A DNA stretch of 64,000 bases, from NCBI RefSeq assembly GCF_030915505.1, contig NZ_CP133265.1:3252001-3316000 (forward strand). Reading direction: 5' to 3'. The notes below the pieces were generated by a model. The model searched no databases and had not been told where the DNA came from. It saw only the letters and a list, made by a program, of their open reading frames with translations. Below, piece by piece: positions 19,501-26,943 of this stretch. Both the position numbers and the translations under genes were made by a program. Source of the DNA: Neobacillus sp. OS1-2 (GTDB taxonomy: Bacteria > Bacillota > Bacilli > Bacillales > Cytobacillaceae). Each line of letters starts with the position of its first letter. Position 1 is the first letter of the stretch.

Positions 19501-19717
19501 AATTATTTCCAACTGTTGGCTGGTCAATTAAATTGGTGTCAAGAACATTGGTACCGCTCAAACCGGTATTGGAGACAATGAGCCCGCCGGTGTTAAATCC
19601 ACCAGAACCAGCAAACGTCTTTGAACTACTCTTTGGTGAAATATAGACGGTATCCCCAAACTGGACAATACCCCCACTCACAGTCACAATTTGTACTGGG
19701 CCAATGATAGCTGGCAT
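19499..19717 (-). CDS. gerPF: Spore germination protein GerPF
   Basis: Last gene of the gerP operon, about 72 residues. The start 'MPAIIGPVQIVTVSGG' and 'VQFGDTVYISPKSSSKTFAG' are typical of GerPA/GerPF proteins. GerP proteins help germinants pass through the spore coat. ATG 19717 was chosen because AAAGGATG lies upstream; the in-frame ATG at 19726 falls inside that site. Its sequence is clearly related to GerPA at the other end of the operon, suggesting an old duplication. Mother-cell expression in late sporulation is expected from the family. Confidence 0.92.
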   Translation of the reverse strand: MPAIIGPVQIVTVSGGIVQFGDTVYISPKSSSKTFAGSGGFNTGGLIVSNTGLSGTNVLDTNLIDQPTVGNN

Positions 19718-19775
19718 GAATAACATCCTTTTCTAGTAAACTTCCTAGGCAATTACCTTACAGTAACATATGCAT

Positions 19776-20165
19776 TTAGATGATGTCTTGTTCATGACCT
19801 TTAAGCAGAAGCTGACGGATATGCTTAACTCTTACCTCCATCGAGGCATGTTGCGTGTTTCCAACATGTAAAATGGATGAAGAAGAAACGGCAGTGATAT
19901 CAATATTATTCACTTTTATAAGTGGATTCAGATTATGCCGTAAAAAAGACATACTCTCATTTATAGGCGGCAGTGGCAGCGTTTTTTTATAGACAGAATA
20001 GGAAGGAAAATTCCCTTCGTTACCATGAAAAGTTTCTGCTTCCCTTTGAACGGCAAGGGCCCTGGAGAATGCGTTAAGAATGCAAGAATCTCCCAGTTGG
20101 ATAATCGAGCAGAAAGCAACCTCTCTTAAGCGGAGGTTATCTACACTAGAGGTTCGGGTTAGCAT
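19776..20165 (-). CDS. gerPE: Spore germination protein GerPE
   Basis: 129-residue protein in the fifth position of the gerP operon. It shows the GerPE pattern 'FCSIIQLGDSCILNAFSRALAVQRE' (split here as a long beta-rich segment) and a second 'SSSILHVGNTQHASMEVRVK' repeat, which is shared in weaker form with GerPD. The gene overlaps gerPD by 20 bp. The ribosome site is weak, consistent with translational coupling. Confidence 0.88.
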   Translation of the reverse strand: MLTRTSSVDNLRLREVAFCSIIQLGDSCILNAFSRALAVQREAETFHGNEGNFPSYSVYKKTLPLPPINESMSFLRHNLNPLIKVNNIDITAVSSSSILHVGNTQHASMEVRVKHIRQLLLKGHEQDII

Positions 20166-20352
20166 ATCCAGGGGTCACATCCCGTTCCAATGGTACAAAT
20201 GGCCCGATAATTAATGATTCTGGCGGTGTATCAAACGCTGATGTCAACTGGATTGTTTCTGCATCGCCCACCATAAATAATGAGGAGCTAGCGACCGCCA
20301 TGATTTTAACATTGTTAACATGGAGAACACGATTGTAGACCTCAAAGTTCAT
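20146..20352 (-). CDS. gerPD: Spore germination protein GerPD
   Basis: 68-residue protein, with 'VLHVNNVKIMAVASSSLFMV' followed by 'GDAETIQL', a signature of GerPD. It overlaps gerPC by 4 bp (ATGA) and gerPE by 20 bp, so the three are translationally coupled. It has no signal peptide or membrane segment. Coat location and a role in germinant access are known for the B. subtilis and B. cereus family. Confidence 0.88.
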   Translation of the reverse strand: MNFEVYNRVLHVNNVKIMAVASSSLFMVGDAETIQLTSAFDTPPESLIIGPFVPLERDVTPGYANPNL

Positions 20353-20966
20353 TCCGTCTTCATCCCTTTCATATTTTCAGGTAAGTTAGCCAGAAAAACC
20401 TTTACACCACTTTGAATTTCCTGCTTTAGTGCTTCAATTACCATTTCATCAATTGGATGATCCCCATCAGCCGATTGAACCTTTGCTGTGTAAGCTTTAA
20501 TATGATGATCAATCCGGGTGGGAAGCTGTTTGATGATATCCTCTTTAATGAAAGCTAAATAGGTATCATTTGGGGGAATGTCTTGGTTTCTTTGGGCATC
20601 ATCAATGATATGCGGCAAATCTGTTTCTAAGTAGTTATGAATAGCCTGTTCAATATCTATTGATTTTCGCAATTGTTCTTTTGGAGAAAAAGGGGTTTTT
20701 AATGATTGATTTTGAACAGCAAAGTCCTCAATTCCCGATAAATCATTCGGATTCAAACCAATATTTAACGTTCCCTCTAGGGTTTCAACTTTCAATTGAT
20801 CGAATTTATAGTCAATCCTATCAACATGTATCGTGGGCTTTTCCAATGCCTGCTTTACATCATTGTTTAATTTTTGAATTGTCTGTTCTAATGCGACAAT
20901 TCTTTTTTCTTGTGCTTGGATACACATCTGCAGCCATTGAAGGTATTGATACATATCTTGATACAC
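20349..20966 (-). CDS. gerPC: Spore germination protein GerPC
   Basis: Third gerP gene, about 205 residues. It begins 'MYQDMYQYLQWLQMCIQAQE' from a GTG start, followed by a coiled coil to about residue 50 and a mixed helical domain. The start at 20966 was preferred because GAGGTGA lies 5-6 nt upstream. The frame extends to 21020 without a ribosome site. GerPC is the largest GerP protein and may be structural within the coat. It overlaps gerPD by 4 bp. Confidence 0.88.
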   Translation of the reverse strand: MYQDMYQYLQWLQMCIQAQEKRIVALEQTIQKLNNDVKQALEKPTIHVDRIDYKFDQLKVETLEGTLNIGLNPNDLSGIEDFAVQNQSLKTPFSPKEQLRKSIDIEQAIHNYLETDLPHIIDDAQRNQDIPPNDTYLAFIKEDIIKQLPTRIDHHIKAYTAKVQSADGDHPIDEMVIEALKQEIQSGVKVFLANLPENMKGMKTE

Positions 20967-21093
20967 GTGAATCACCTCGCCGCGAATTGCCTTTTCGTCT
21001 TGTGTTCTAACTATATGCACAAATCCTATTGGATTTGCTTCTTTTCCACAAGTTCATTAGGCAGACAAGGCTTTTGCATTAAAGAGGTATCGT

Positions 21094-21318
21094 TTAAAAA
21101 TTTCTGACAGGAGCTTGTAATGGTACTGCAGGCGCAAAAAGTGTTTCTCCTTGAGGCTTTATTCCTGCTGGCGCCGGCTTAGTAAATCCTCCCGTATTAA
21201 ATAGATTTGCTTGGGGCTTAATAATCCCGGCACTGCCAATTTGGAGGACCGAGGAATTGGTGATTCCTCCAATTTTAATAAAATTGATTTGAATGGATTG
21301 CTGGATATAAAAATTCAT
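21094..21318 (-). CDS. gerPB: Spore germination protein GerPB
   Basis: About 74 residues, starting 'MNFYIQQSIQINFIKIGGIT', the typical GerPB N-terminus, and including 'NSSVLQIGSAGIIKP'. The C-terminus is Pro/Ala-rich. ATG 21318 was preferred to the in-frame ATG at 21336; a GGGTGG site lies just upstream. Second gene of the gerP operon, directly after gerPA. Confidence 0.88.
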   Translation of the reverse strand: MNFYIQQSIQINFIKIGGITNSSVLQIGSAGIIKPQANLFNTGGFTKPAPAGIKPQGETLFAPAVPLQAPVRNF

Positions 21319-21335
21319 GTTAGACCACCCACTCA

Positions 21336-21557
21336 TTACATATTAAAGAAATTACCTTGATCAAAAACCTCTGGATCATTTGTATTCGTTGAACTTAATC
21401 GGTTATGGACATCTACCTGCTCACCGGTGTTAAAGGATCCGGCACCGGAAAAGGTCTTTGCTGTGGCAAACGGCATAATTTTGTAAACATCACCAATGTG
21501 GAAAACAGAGCTGTTTCCTAGTGTAATGACCTGTGCAACCCCAACAATTGCTGGCAT
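21336..21557 (-). CDS. gerPA: Spore germination protein GerPA
   Basis: First gene of the operon, about 73 residues, 'MPAIVGVAQVITLGNSSVFH' then 'GDVYKIMPFATAKTFSGAGS'. ATG 21557 follows AAAGGATG, the same arrangement as gerPF. The full order gerPA-PB-PC-PD-PE-PF matches B. subtilis. A sigma-K promoter is expected upstream, but I could not identify a convincing one. A complete dispersed repeat lies about 45 bp upstream. Confidence 0.92.
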   Translation of the reverse strand: MPAIVGVAQVITLGNSSVFHIGDVYKIMPFATAKTFSGAGSFNTGEQVDVHNRLSSTNTNDPEVFDQGNFFNM

Positions 21558-21600
21558 ATTCAACATCCTTTATTATTAATATCAGAATTTATATCATTCG

Positions 21601-21762
21601 ACTTTGAGAATTGTCCAGCTCCAGCGCCCTAGCGGCTAGTGTCCTTCGCTCTCCGCCCTACGATAAGTCAAGCACGGATGCGCTTCGCTCACCGTGTTTC
21701 CTTTATCTCAGTTGGAGCGCTCCAGGCCATACGCCGCTGACCAGGGCGCTTTCGCTTTTCTT
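21601..21762. repeat. Full-length copy of the dispersed intergenic repeat
   Basis: This copy of about 160 bp lies in the 411-bp gap between gerPA and yisL. It starts 'ACTTTGAGAATTGTCCAGC', contains 'GATAAGTCAAGCACGGATGC' and ends 'CCAGGGCGCTTTCGC' before TTTTC. The ends can pair (CCAGC..GCGCC with GGCGC..). A similar full copy is at 31399-31556 and fragments occur at seven other places. A short frame at 21611-21805 lies within it and is not a gene. The rest of the gap (to 21968) holds a likely yisL promoter but nothing else seen. Confidence 0.8.
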
Positions 21763-21968
21763 ATTAATATCTTTTACATCTTATGATTGGGCGAATGTAA
21801 TGTGAATCATTTGCCTAGATTATATTTGTTAGAGGTGCCGGATACACCTGCTTCCTAATTCCTTTTGCAGCTTTACTAAGTTTGTCACAATATTTGAATC
21901 ACTTTTTTCGTAATTACTAAATGCCTATGGTATGATAGTCTCGATTACTATACATAGGAGGAAACAGA

Positions 21969-22328
21969 ATGATTCATGGTCATGTAACAGCATGGGTTTT
22001 AGCTCTGATTTTATTTTTCGTAGCTCTTTCATTAAATAAAGGCGGGAAAGCCAAAGGATTTAAAATTATTCAAATGATATTACGTGTTTTATATCTAGTT
22101 ATTATTGCCACAGGTATCGGACTCCTTTTCTCGGTTTACAAAATTGATGTTTGGTATATCTTAAAAGCGGTTGCCGGGTTATGGGTAATTGGATTATTTG
22201 AAATGATCCTGGGACGTGTCGCAAATAAAAGGCGAACTTCCGTCTTCTGGATTCAGTTTGTGATCGCCTGGCTGCTCGTATTATATTTAGGCTTTGAAAA
22301 GCTGCCAATGTCGATTTTTAATGTATAA
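21969..22328 (+). CDS. yisL: YisL-family membrane protein (DUF1516)
   Basis: 119-residue protein with four hydrophobic segments. The N-terminus 'HGHVTAWVLALILFFVALSL' and 'ALNKGGKAKGFKIIQMILRV' region match the YisL/DUF1516 family. The gene lies after gerP as in B. subtilis. The ribosome site AGGAGG is at 21956-21961. No function is known. A strong terminator follows. Confidence 0.85.
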   Translation: MIHGHVTAWVLALILFFVALSLNKGGKAKGFKIIQMILRVLYLVIIATGIGLLFSVYKIDVWYILKAVAGLWVIGLFEMILGRVANKRRTSVFWIQFVIAWLLVLYLGFEKLPMSIFNV

Positions 22329-22342
22329 GGTATTTGTTTAAG

Positions 22343-22369
22343 AAGGCTGTCCCTGGGGGACAGCCTTTT
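22343..22369 (+). terminator. Terminator after yisL
   Basis: Stem AAGGCTGTCC / GGACAGCCTT with a 5-nt loop and a T run. Confidence 0.9.
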
Positions 22370-22446
22370 CATTTTTGAAAAATAGCTATAAACCACGTGA
22401 CAACTCAAGCTTCCGGTTTTAATATTAAAACTAGTAGAGGGGAGAG

Positions 22447-22725
22447 ATGAATGTGATTGTAAAGGTGTTTGCAAATCTCCGTGAAATATGTGGAGGGGTA
22501 ACAGTAAAGGTGCTGCCTGATGGGGATCGGGTTATGGATGTTTTAGATAAAATGGTGGAAATGTTTCCTGACCTGCGAGATGAGGTTTTTACTCCAGAAA
22601 AAGAGCTGCTGCCATTTGTTCATGTGTATGTGAACGGCAGGAATATTATTCATCTTGATGACCTTCAGACGAGAGTGGCCGAGGAAGATCAGTTTGCACT
22701 ATTTCCCCCCGTTGCAGGAGGCTGA
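22447..22725 (+). CDS. MoaD/ThiS-family ubiquitin-like sulfur carrier
   Basis: 92-residue beta-grasp protein. It begins 'MNVIVKVFANLREICGG' and ends 'QFALFPPVAGG'; the C-terminal Gly-Gly is the site that an E1-like enzyme adenylates and that then carries sulfur as thiocarboxylate. It resembles MoaD-like proteins associated with tungsten enzymes. The next gene starts 2 bp after the stop, so they are co-translated. With the oxidoreductase at 23046-24875 and the E1 enzyme at 25082 it probably supplies the dithiolene sulfur of a tungsto- or molybdopterin. No MoaE is encoded nearby. Confidence 0.85.
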   Translation: MNVIVKVFANLREICGGVTVKVLPDGDRVMDVLDKMVEMFPDLRDEVFTPEKELLPFVHVYVNGRNIIHLDDLQTRVAEEDQFALFPPVAGG

Positions 22726-22727
22726 TA

Positions 22728-23000
22728 ATGGCGACAATAGATTTAGAGTTTCGGGGCATTAGTATAGCGTATTTGGGATTGTATTTCGAAGAGCTCGGTG
22801 CGAAACAGAAGACGGATTCGTTTCCCTTCATTTATGAGGCTGAGAGCTGGAGTGGACAGATCTTATCGGAGAAGGAAATAACATTTACTGAAACATTTAA
22901 GGTAAATGCTGCTAAGGTCCGCTTTAAAGCAGATACAGATACAATACTTGAAGCATTAATTAAAAATTATCGTTACAAAACAACCAGAATTGGCGGGTAA
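22728..23000 (+). CDS. Unrecognised 90-residue protein ending in Gly-Gly
   Basis: I do not recognise this family. The gene starts 2 bp after the MoaD-like gene, with GGAGG inside the end of that gene (CAGGAGGCTGATAATG), so the two form a tight operon. The protein is soluble, rich in beta-prone segments ('IDLEFRGISIAYLGLYFEEL') and ends 'YRYKTTRIGG'. The terminal Gly-Gly mirrors the neighbour and could make it a second substrate of the E1 enzyme at 25082, or be chance. No cysteine is present, so it is not a ferredoxin. A bidirectional terminator follows. Confidence 0.75.
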   Translation: MATIDLEFRGISIAYLGLYFEELGAKQKTDSFPFIYEAESWSGQILSEKEITFTETFKVNAAKVRFKADTDTILEALIKNYRYKTTRIGG

Positions 23001-23003
23001 TCA

Positions 23004-23041
23004 AAGAAGGCTTCTGCAACTTTATTTGCAGAAGCCTTCTT
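23004..23041. terminator. Bidirectional terminator between the MoaD operon and the oxidoreductase gene
   Basis: Perfect 16-bp arms, AAGAAGGCTTCTGCAA and its complement, with a 6-nt loop, between convergent genes. Confidence 0.9.
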
Positions 23042-23045
23042 CATT

Positions 23046-24875
23046 TTATACTAGCTGATTTTCAGCATCAATAATGCCTAATTCACGCAGCTTTTCATTC
23101 GGTACAAGTCCGTCCTGCCAGCCCCGTACCTGATAATATTCTTCAAGCATGATATCCATACGGCTGACAACACCAGCGCTGTTTCCTGATGCCGGTTCAT
23201 CAGTGAACCGTTTTGGAAGGAAGTCGTCTTCACGTTTATTGAAGCCTGCAAGGTTATTATAATAACGCTCCAGGTTATAGATTCTTTCTCCGGCCTTCAT
23301 GACGTCATCTGCTGTCAATTGGACACCCGTCATCGCACTATATTGCTCGGCATAATGCTCCGCATTTTCAGAGAAAGAAGAGAATTTACAAATATTCATA
23401 GAATCAGAGAAGGCAAGCATATCTTGGAATACTTTTAATAATTCGCCTTTCCCTTCTGGTTGTAAACGGTCGGTTGGCTCTGGAATACCGGCAATTTCAC
23501 TTGCAACAGTATAACCGCGCAAGTGGCAGGCACCGCGGTTACTTGTGGCATAACCTAGCCCGATCCCTTGAATTCCACGAGGGTCATAGGCTGGAATCGA
23601 TTGGCCTTTTACGGACATGGAAAGTTCAGGTGCACCCCAAGAAGCAGCGGCGCGTGCTGGTCCTTCAGCAAGTGTACCGCCGAAGCCTTCGCGGAAAGCA
23701 ATTTTTCTAGTTAATTCAATCATGGAATCGGCATCACCCCAGATTAGCTCCTCAGAAATGATCCCTTTTTCATAGGCTTCCATCGTTACAGAAAAGGCGT
23801 GCCCCAGTTCAATGGTATCAAGGCCGTACTCATTGCAGCGGTCAATCATAAAGGAAATCGCTTCAGCGTCACTTAATAGACAGTTGGAACCAAGGGACCA
23901 TGCAGATTCAAATTCAATGCTTTCCACTCGTGTCTTATATTTGCCATCCTTTACTTCTACTTCAATTTTACAGCCAACAGGGCAGGCGTGGCAGGTTTTG
24001 TTCGCTACACGTAAATGTGTGTTCACATATTCACCACTATGCTTTTCTGCTTCATCCCAATGAGTAAACTGGGAGTTTTTCGTTGGCAGTGCTCCAACCT
24101 CGTTAATCAGGTTTGTTAACACGTTTGTACCATAGACGGATAAGCCGCCTTTATTTGGTGCTGTTAAGCCGCCATCGAGGATGGCTTTAACGGCTTTTTT
24201 ATTCGCATCCTTATACTCACTCTCTAATTTAGCAACAGGCATGTTCCCTTTTTGTGCGGCTTTAATGACAATCGCCTTAAGCTTTTTATATCCGGCGACT
24301 GCAGCAGTACCGCCGCGACCAGCAGCGCGGTCATGTTCATTAATAAATGAGGCAAACCGAACAGTGTTTTCACCTGCCTGACCAATTGTCATGACACTTA
24401 GGTCTTCTTCACCATGTTGATCTTTCATCGCTTTGATGAAGGCCCTTGTGCTTGTTCCCCACAAATTGGATGCATCACGGAGTTCTGCTTTACCTTCAGC
24501 AATGTAAAGATATACAGGCTTATCACTTTTTCCTGAGAAAATTAGATTGTCGATACCTGCCCACTTTAAACGTGCCGCCGTCCATCCGCCGATGTGAGAG
24601 TCGGTGACGGTCCCCGTAAGCGGAGATTTTGTTACAACACATAGACGTCCACTCATAGACGAACGGGAACCGGTAACCGGACCAGTCATAAAGCATAAAA
24701 TATTTTCAGGTGATAACGGCTCAACTGAAGGACCATTATCCAGCACATACTTAACCCCGAGACCGCGGCCGCCTATGTACTTTTTGGCATCGCTTTCATT
24801 TATGGCCCTGTAATCAACAGTCCCATTGGTTAAGTCAACTAAGACTTCCTTGTTTTTAAAACCGCCTAGATTCAA
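23046..24875 (-). CDS. Aldehyde:ferredoxin oxidoreductase (tungstopterin family)
   Basis: Enzyme of the AOR family, about 609 residues, which in known members oxidises aldehydes to acids with a bis-pterin tungsten centre and one [4Fe-4S] cluster. The N-terminal domain has 'KKYIGGRGLGVKYVLD', 'TGPVTGSRSSMSGRLCVVTK' and 'HIGGWTAARLKWAGID'. Cluster cysteines are in 'CHACPVGC' (near residue 300) and 'SDSMNICKF' (near 500). 'AGRGGTAAVAGYKKLKAI' is also typical. TTG 24875 is the likely start because AGAGGGG lies just upstream; ATG 24896 has no ribosome site. Substrate and electron partner are not shown by the sequence. Confidence 0.92.
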   Translation of the reverse strand: MNLGGFKNKEVLVDLTNGTVDYRAINESDAKKYIGGRGLGVKYVLDNGPSVEPLSPENILCFMTGPVTGSRSSMSGRLCVVTKSPLTGTVTDSHIGGWTAARLKWAGIDNLIFSGKSDKPVYLYIAEGKAELRDASNLWGTSTRAFIKAMKDQHGEEDLSVMTIGQAGENTVRFASFINEHDRAAGRGGTAAVAGYKKLKAIVIKAAQKGNMPVAKLESEYKDANKKAVKAILDGGLTAPNKGGLSVYGTNVLTNLINEVGALPTKNSQFTHWDEAEKHSGEYVNTHLRVANKTCHACPVGCKIEVEVKDGKYKTRVESIEFESAWSLGSNCLLSDAEAISFMIDRCNEYGLDTIELGHAFSVTMEAYEKGIISEELIWGDADSMIELTRKIAFREGFGGTLAEGPARAAASWGAPELSMSVKGQSIPAYDPRGIQGIGLGYATSNRGACHLRGYTVASEIAGIPEPTDRLQPEGKGELLKVFQDMLAFSDSMNICKFSSFSENAEHYAEQYSAMTGVQLTADDVMKAGERIYNLERYYNNLAGFNKREDDFLPKRFTDEPASGNSAGVVSRMDIMLEEYYQVRGWQDGLVPNEKLRELGIIDAENQLV

Positions 24876-25081
24876 AGTAATTCCCCTCTTTTCCATTATT
24901 TTTTATACTAATCTCTTATTACATTTAAAATATACAAAGAGATTTCTCCAAAAATTAGCTTTTTCCCCAATTATTATTATACACCCTTTTGTAATATTTT
25001 GAAAATTGAATTTTAGGTACTATGAAAAGAAAAAAATTTGGTAAGATAATAGTAATATGAATAGAGAAAAGAGGAATTCAG
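24876..25081. promoter_or_regulatory. Divergent promoter region between the oxidoreductase and E1 genes
   Basis: This 206-bp AT-rich gap must hold promoters for both divergent genes. I see no clear operator or riboswitch fold in it. Confidence 0.4.
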
Positions 25082-26110
25082 GTGAGTGGCTTGGAACGAT
25101 ATTCAAGACAAGTTCTTTTTCAAGGGATTGGGGTAGAGGGGCAAGAGAAATTGTTGAAAAGCCGGGTTGCTGTTGTTGGGGCAGGGGCACTTGGTACCGT
25201 GATTGCAAACCATCTTGTCCGATCAGGTGTGGGATTCATCAGGCTAATCGACCGTGATTTGGTAGAACTATCCAATCTCCAGCGCCAAACGCTCTTTGAT
25301 GAAGAGGATGCAAGATTACATCTTCCTAAAGCAGTGGCGGCGCAAAATAGACTAAAGAAAATTAATTCAACCGTTACGGTTGAGGCAGTAATAGCAGATT
25401 TGAATTTGGAAAATGCAGAGGAACTATTAGCTGGGGTTGACGTGATTGTTGATGGAACCGACAACTTCCAGACGCGCTTTTTAATTAATGATGTGGCAGT
25501 TAAGCGTGGAACTCCGTGGGTGCACGGTGCGGCAGTGAGTTCGCGCGGGATGTTTGCGGTTATTAAACCGGGAGTAACCCCTTGCTATCGTTGTCTCTTT
25601 CCCTATGTACCTACTGGGACCGGCGAAACGTGTGATACGGTAGGTGTATTGTCACCATTAACGGATATTATTGGCTCTTTCCAGGCGATGGAAACGATAA
25701 AACTTATAGTGGGTGCGGAAACAACGCTTAACTTGGAACAAATCGATATTTGGGACGTTTCCTCCATGCAAATGGATATCTCGCAGGGGAGAAATCCTGA
25801 GTGTCCTGCATGCGTGAAGAGGCAATTTGATTATCTTGATCGATTGTCAGGGCAGCAAATTGCTTATACAAGCCTTTGCGGCAGGGATACAGTTCAAATC
25901 AACCCACGGAAAAAGAGCGAGCTGGATTTAAAAAAGACAACAGAGGTCTTAAGGAAGAGTGGTAAAGTCACAGGAAACGACTTTTTACTGCGCTTTTCCC
26001 CTGAAGAGGGTATTTTCATTGTGGTATTTAAGGATTCTCGTGTGCTTATCCATGGCACAAATGATATCGTCAAAGCGAAAACACTTTATTCAAAATATAT
26101 TGGAACGTAA
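25082..26110 (+). CDS. ThiF/MoeB/HesA-family E1-like adenylyltransferase
   Basis: 342-residue E1-like enzyme that adenylates the Gly-Gly end of ubiquitin-like sulfur carriers. The nucleotide-binding 'VAVVGAGALGTVIANHL' is near residue 30, followed by 'DRDLVELSNLQRQ' with the catalytic Arg region and 'IVDGTDNFQTRFLIND'. Zinc cysteines appear as CYRC and CPAC. The last 90 residues ('CGRDTVQI...IHGTNDIVKAKTLY') form the C-terminal domain usual in Bacillus MoeB/ThiF proteins rather than a rhodanese domain. Start GTG 25082 follows AGAGGA. It is divergent from the oxidoreductase gene. It could serve MoaD, ThiS or both. Confidence 0.88.
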   Translation: MSGLERYSRQVLFQGIGVEGQEKLLKSRVAVVGAGALGTVIANHLVRSGVGFIRLIDRDLVELSNLQRQTLFDEEDARLHLPKAVAAQNRLKKINSTVTVEAVIADLNLENAEELLAGVDVIVDGTDNFQTRFLINDVAVKRGTPWVHGAAVSSRGMFAVIKPGVTPCYRCLFPYVPTGTGETCDTVGVLSPLTDIIGSFQAMETIKLIVGAETTLNLEQIDIWDVSSMQMDISQGRNPECPACVKRQFDYLDRLSGQQIAYTSLCGRDTVQINPRKKSELDLKKTTEVLRKSGKVTGNDFLLRFSPEEGIFIVVFKDSRVLIHGTNDIVKAKTLYSKYIGT

Positions 26111-26114
26111 ATAG

Positions 26115-26144
26115 AAAAAGGTGTGAGCGCCACCACACCTTTTT
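26115..26144 (+). terminator. Terminator after the E1-like gene
   Basis: Stem AAAAAGGTGTG / CACACCTTTTT with an 8-nt loop. Confidence 0.85.
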
Positions 26145-26147
26145 CTT

Positions 26148-26177
26148 ATTGTCCATCTCCAGGCGCCTTCCGCTATT
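26148..26177. repeat. Fragment of the dispersed intergenic repeat
   Basis: 'TTGTCCATCTCCAGGCGCC' and 'TTCCGCTATTCTTT' match the two ends of the full repeat, as if the interior had been deleted. Confidence 0.55.
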
Positions 26178-26179
26178 CT

Positions 26180-26743
26180 TTAAGAAATCATTTTTTCTAT
26201 TATTAATCGCTTCCCAGTGTTTAAGGTGAATTCAAATCGGTCATTGACCTTTTCATAATAACAGAAGTGATGCTGGACATTGCAAATTTGCTCCTGATTG
26301 TCAAATACCAAAAAATTCACCCCGTCCTTACGGTGTTCATCTGATAAGAAGGATAAATGGTTATAACAATAAATACAATCATAAATAGAAAAATTCAGGG
26401 AATTTAATGTAGTGATAAATTGGAAAAAAGCATCATCGTTTACTCCATCTAAAAGTCTTTCTAATGAGTAAATTAAGTGTTTCCTCATTCGTATTGTATC
26501 GTGATCACGAAGCATAATCGCTTCCTTTCCACAATGAATTTTTCCCGGTTCATTCAATATTCCTTTTTTCCAGCGGTTCAAACGAAAGATTTCAATTTCT
26601 TGATGAACGAAATCATCGAGCATAGTTGCTTCCTCTGTCTCCTCATCGAAAAATATCCATTGATTGTTAATCTGTTCCACTGTTCCCTCATTGTAGGCCC
26701 TTTGCTGGCTATTATATAGATTTATTCGTTGCTGTCGATTCAT
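26180..26743 (-). CDS. yisN: DUF2777-type protein (YisN-like)
   Basis: 187-residue soluble protein beginning 'MNRQQRINLYNSQQRAYNEG'. It resembles the uncharacterised YisN/DUF2777 family and lies beside the asparagine synthetase gene, as yisN lies beside asnO in B. subtilis. It is rich in Tyr, Cys, His and Asn near 'YDCIYCYNHLSFLSDEHR'. ATG 26743 was chosen for GGAGG upstream; the frame continues to 26773 without support. Function unknown. Confidence 0.7.
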   Translation of the reverse strand: MNRQQRINLYNSQQRAYNEGTVEQINNQWIFFDEETEEATMLDDFVHQEIEIFRLNRWKKGILNEPGKIHCGKEAIMLRDHDTIRMRKHLIYSLERLLDGVNDDAFFQFITTLNSLNFSIYDCIYCYNHLSFLSDEHRKDGVNFLVFDNQEQICNVQHHFCYYEKVNDRFEFTLNTGKRLIIEKMIS

Positions 26744-26943
26744 TGTTAACCTCCGTAGCACAGTTGCTTTCATTTTTCTTTTTAGACATCTTCCTGACGT
26801 TTTATAACTAAAGTTTTTTTAAAAAATAAGTATAAATTTATACTGGGTTGCAGTTATATGGACAATTAACCATTTGACATGGGCTGAATACTATAGAGCA
26901 TGCATGATCGATCTATAATTTTTTGTAAAGGAGTGAGATGTCA

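Noticed and set aside
21558..21600. Sigma-K promoter of gerPA
   Set aside because: Expected from the family, but no match to the -10 pattern CATANNNTA was convincing.
21611..21805. Plus-strand frame of 64 codons
   Set aside because: Lies inside the dispersed repeat; the second full copy does not keep the frame.
26874..26879. TTGACA upstream of the asparagine synthetase gene as a full promoter
   Set aside because: No -10 element lies at suitable spacing; the TATAAT at 26914 is 34 bp away.
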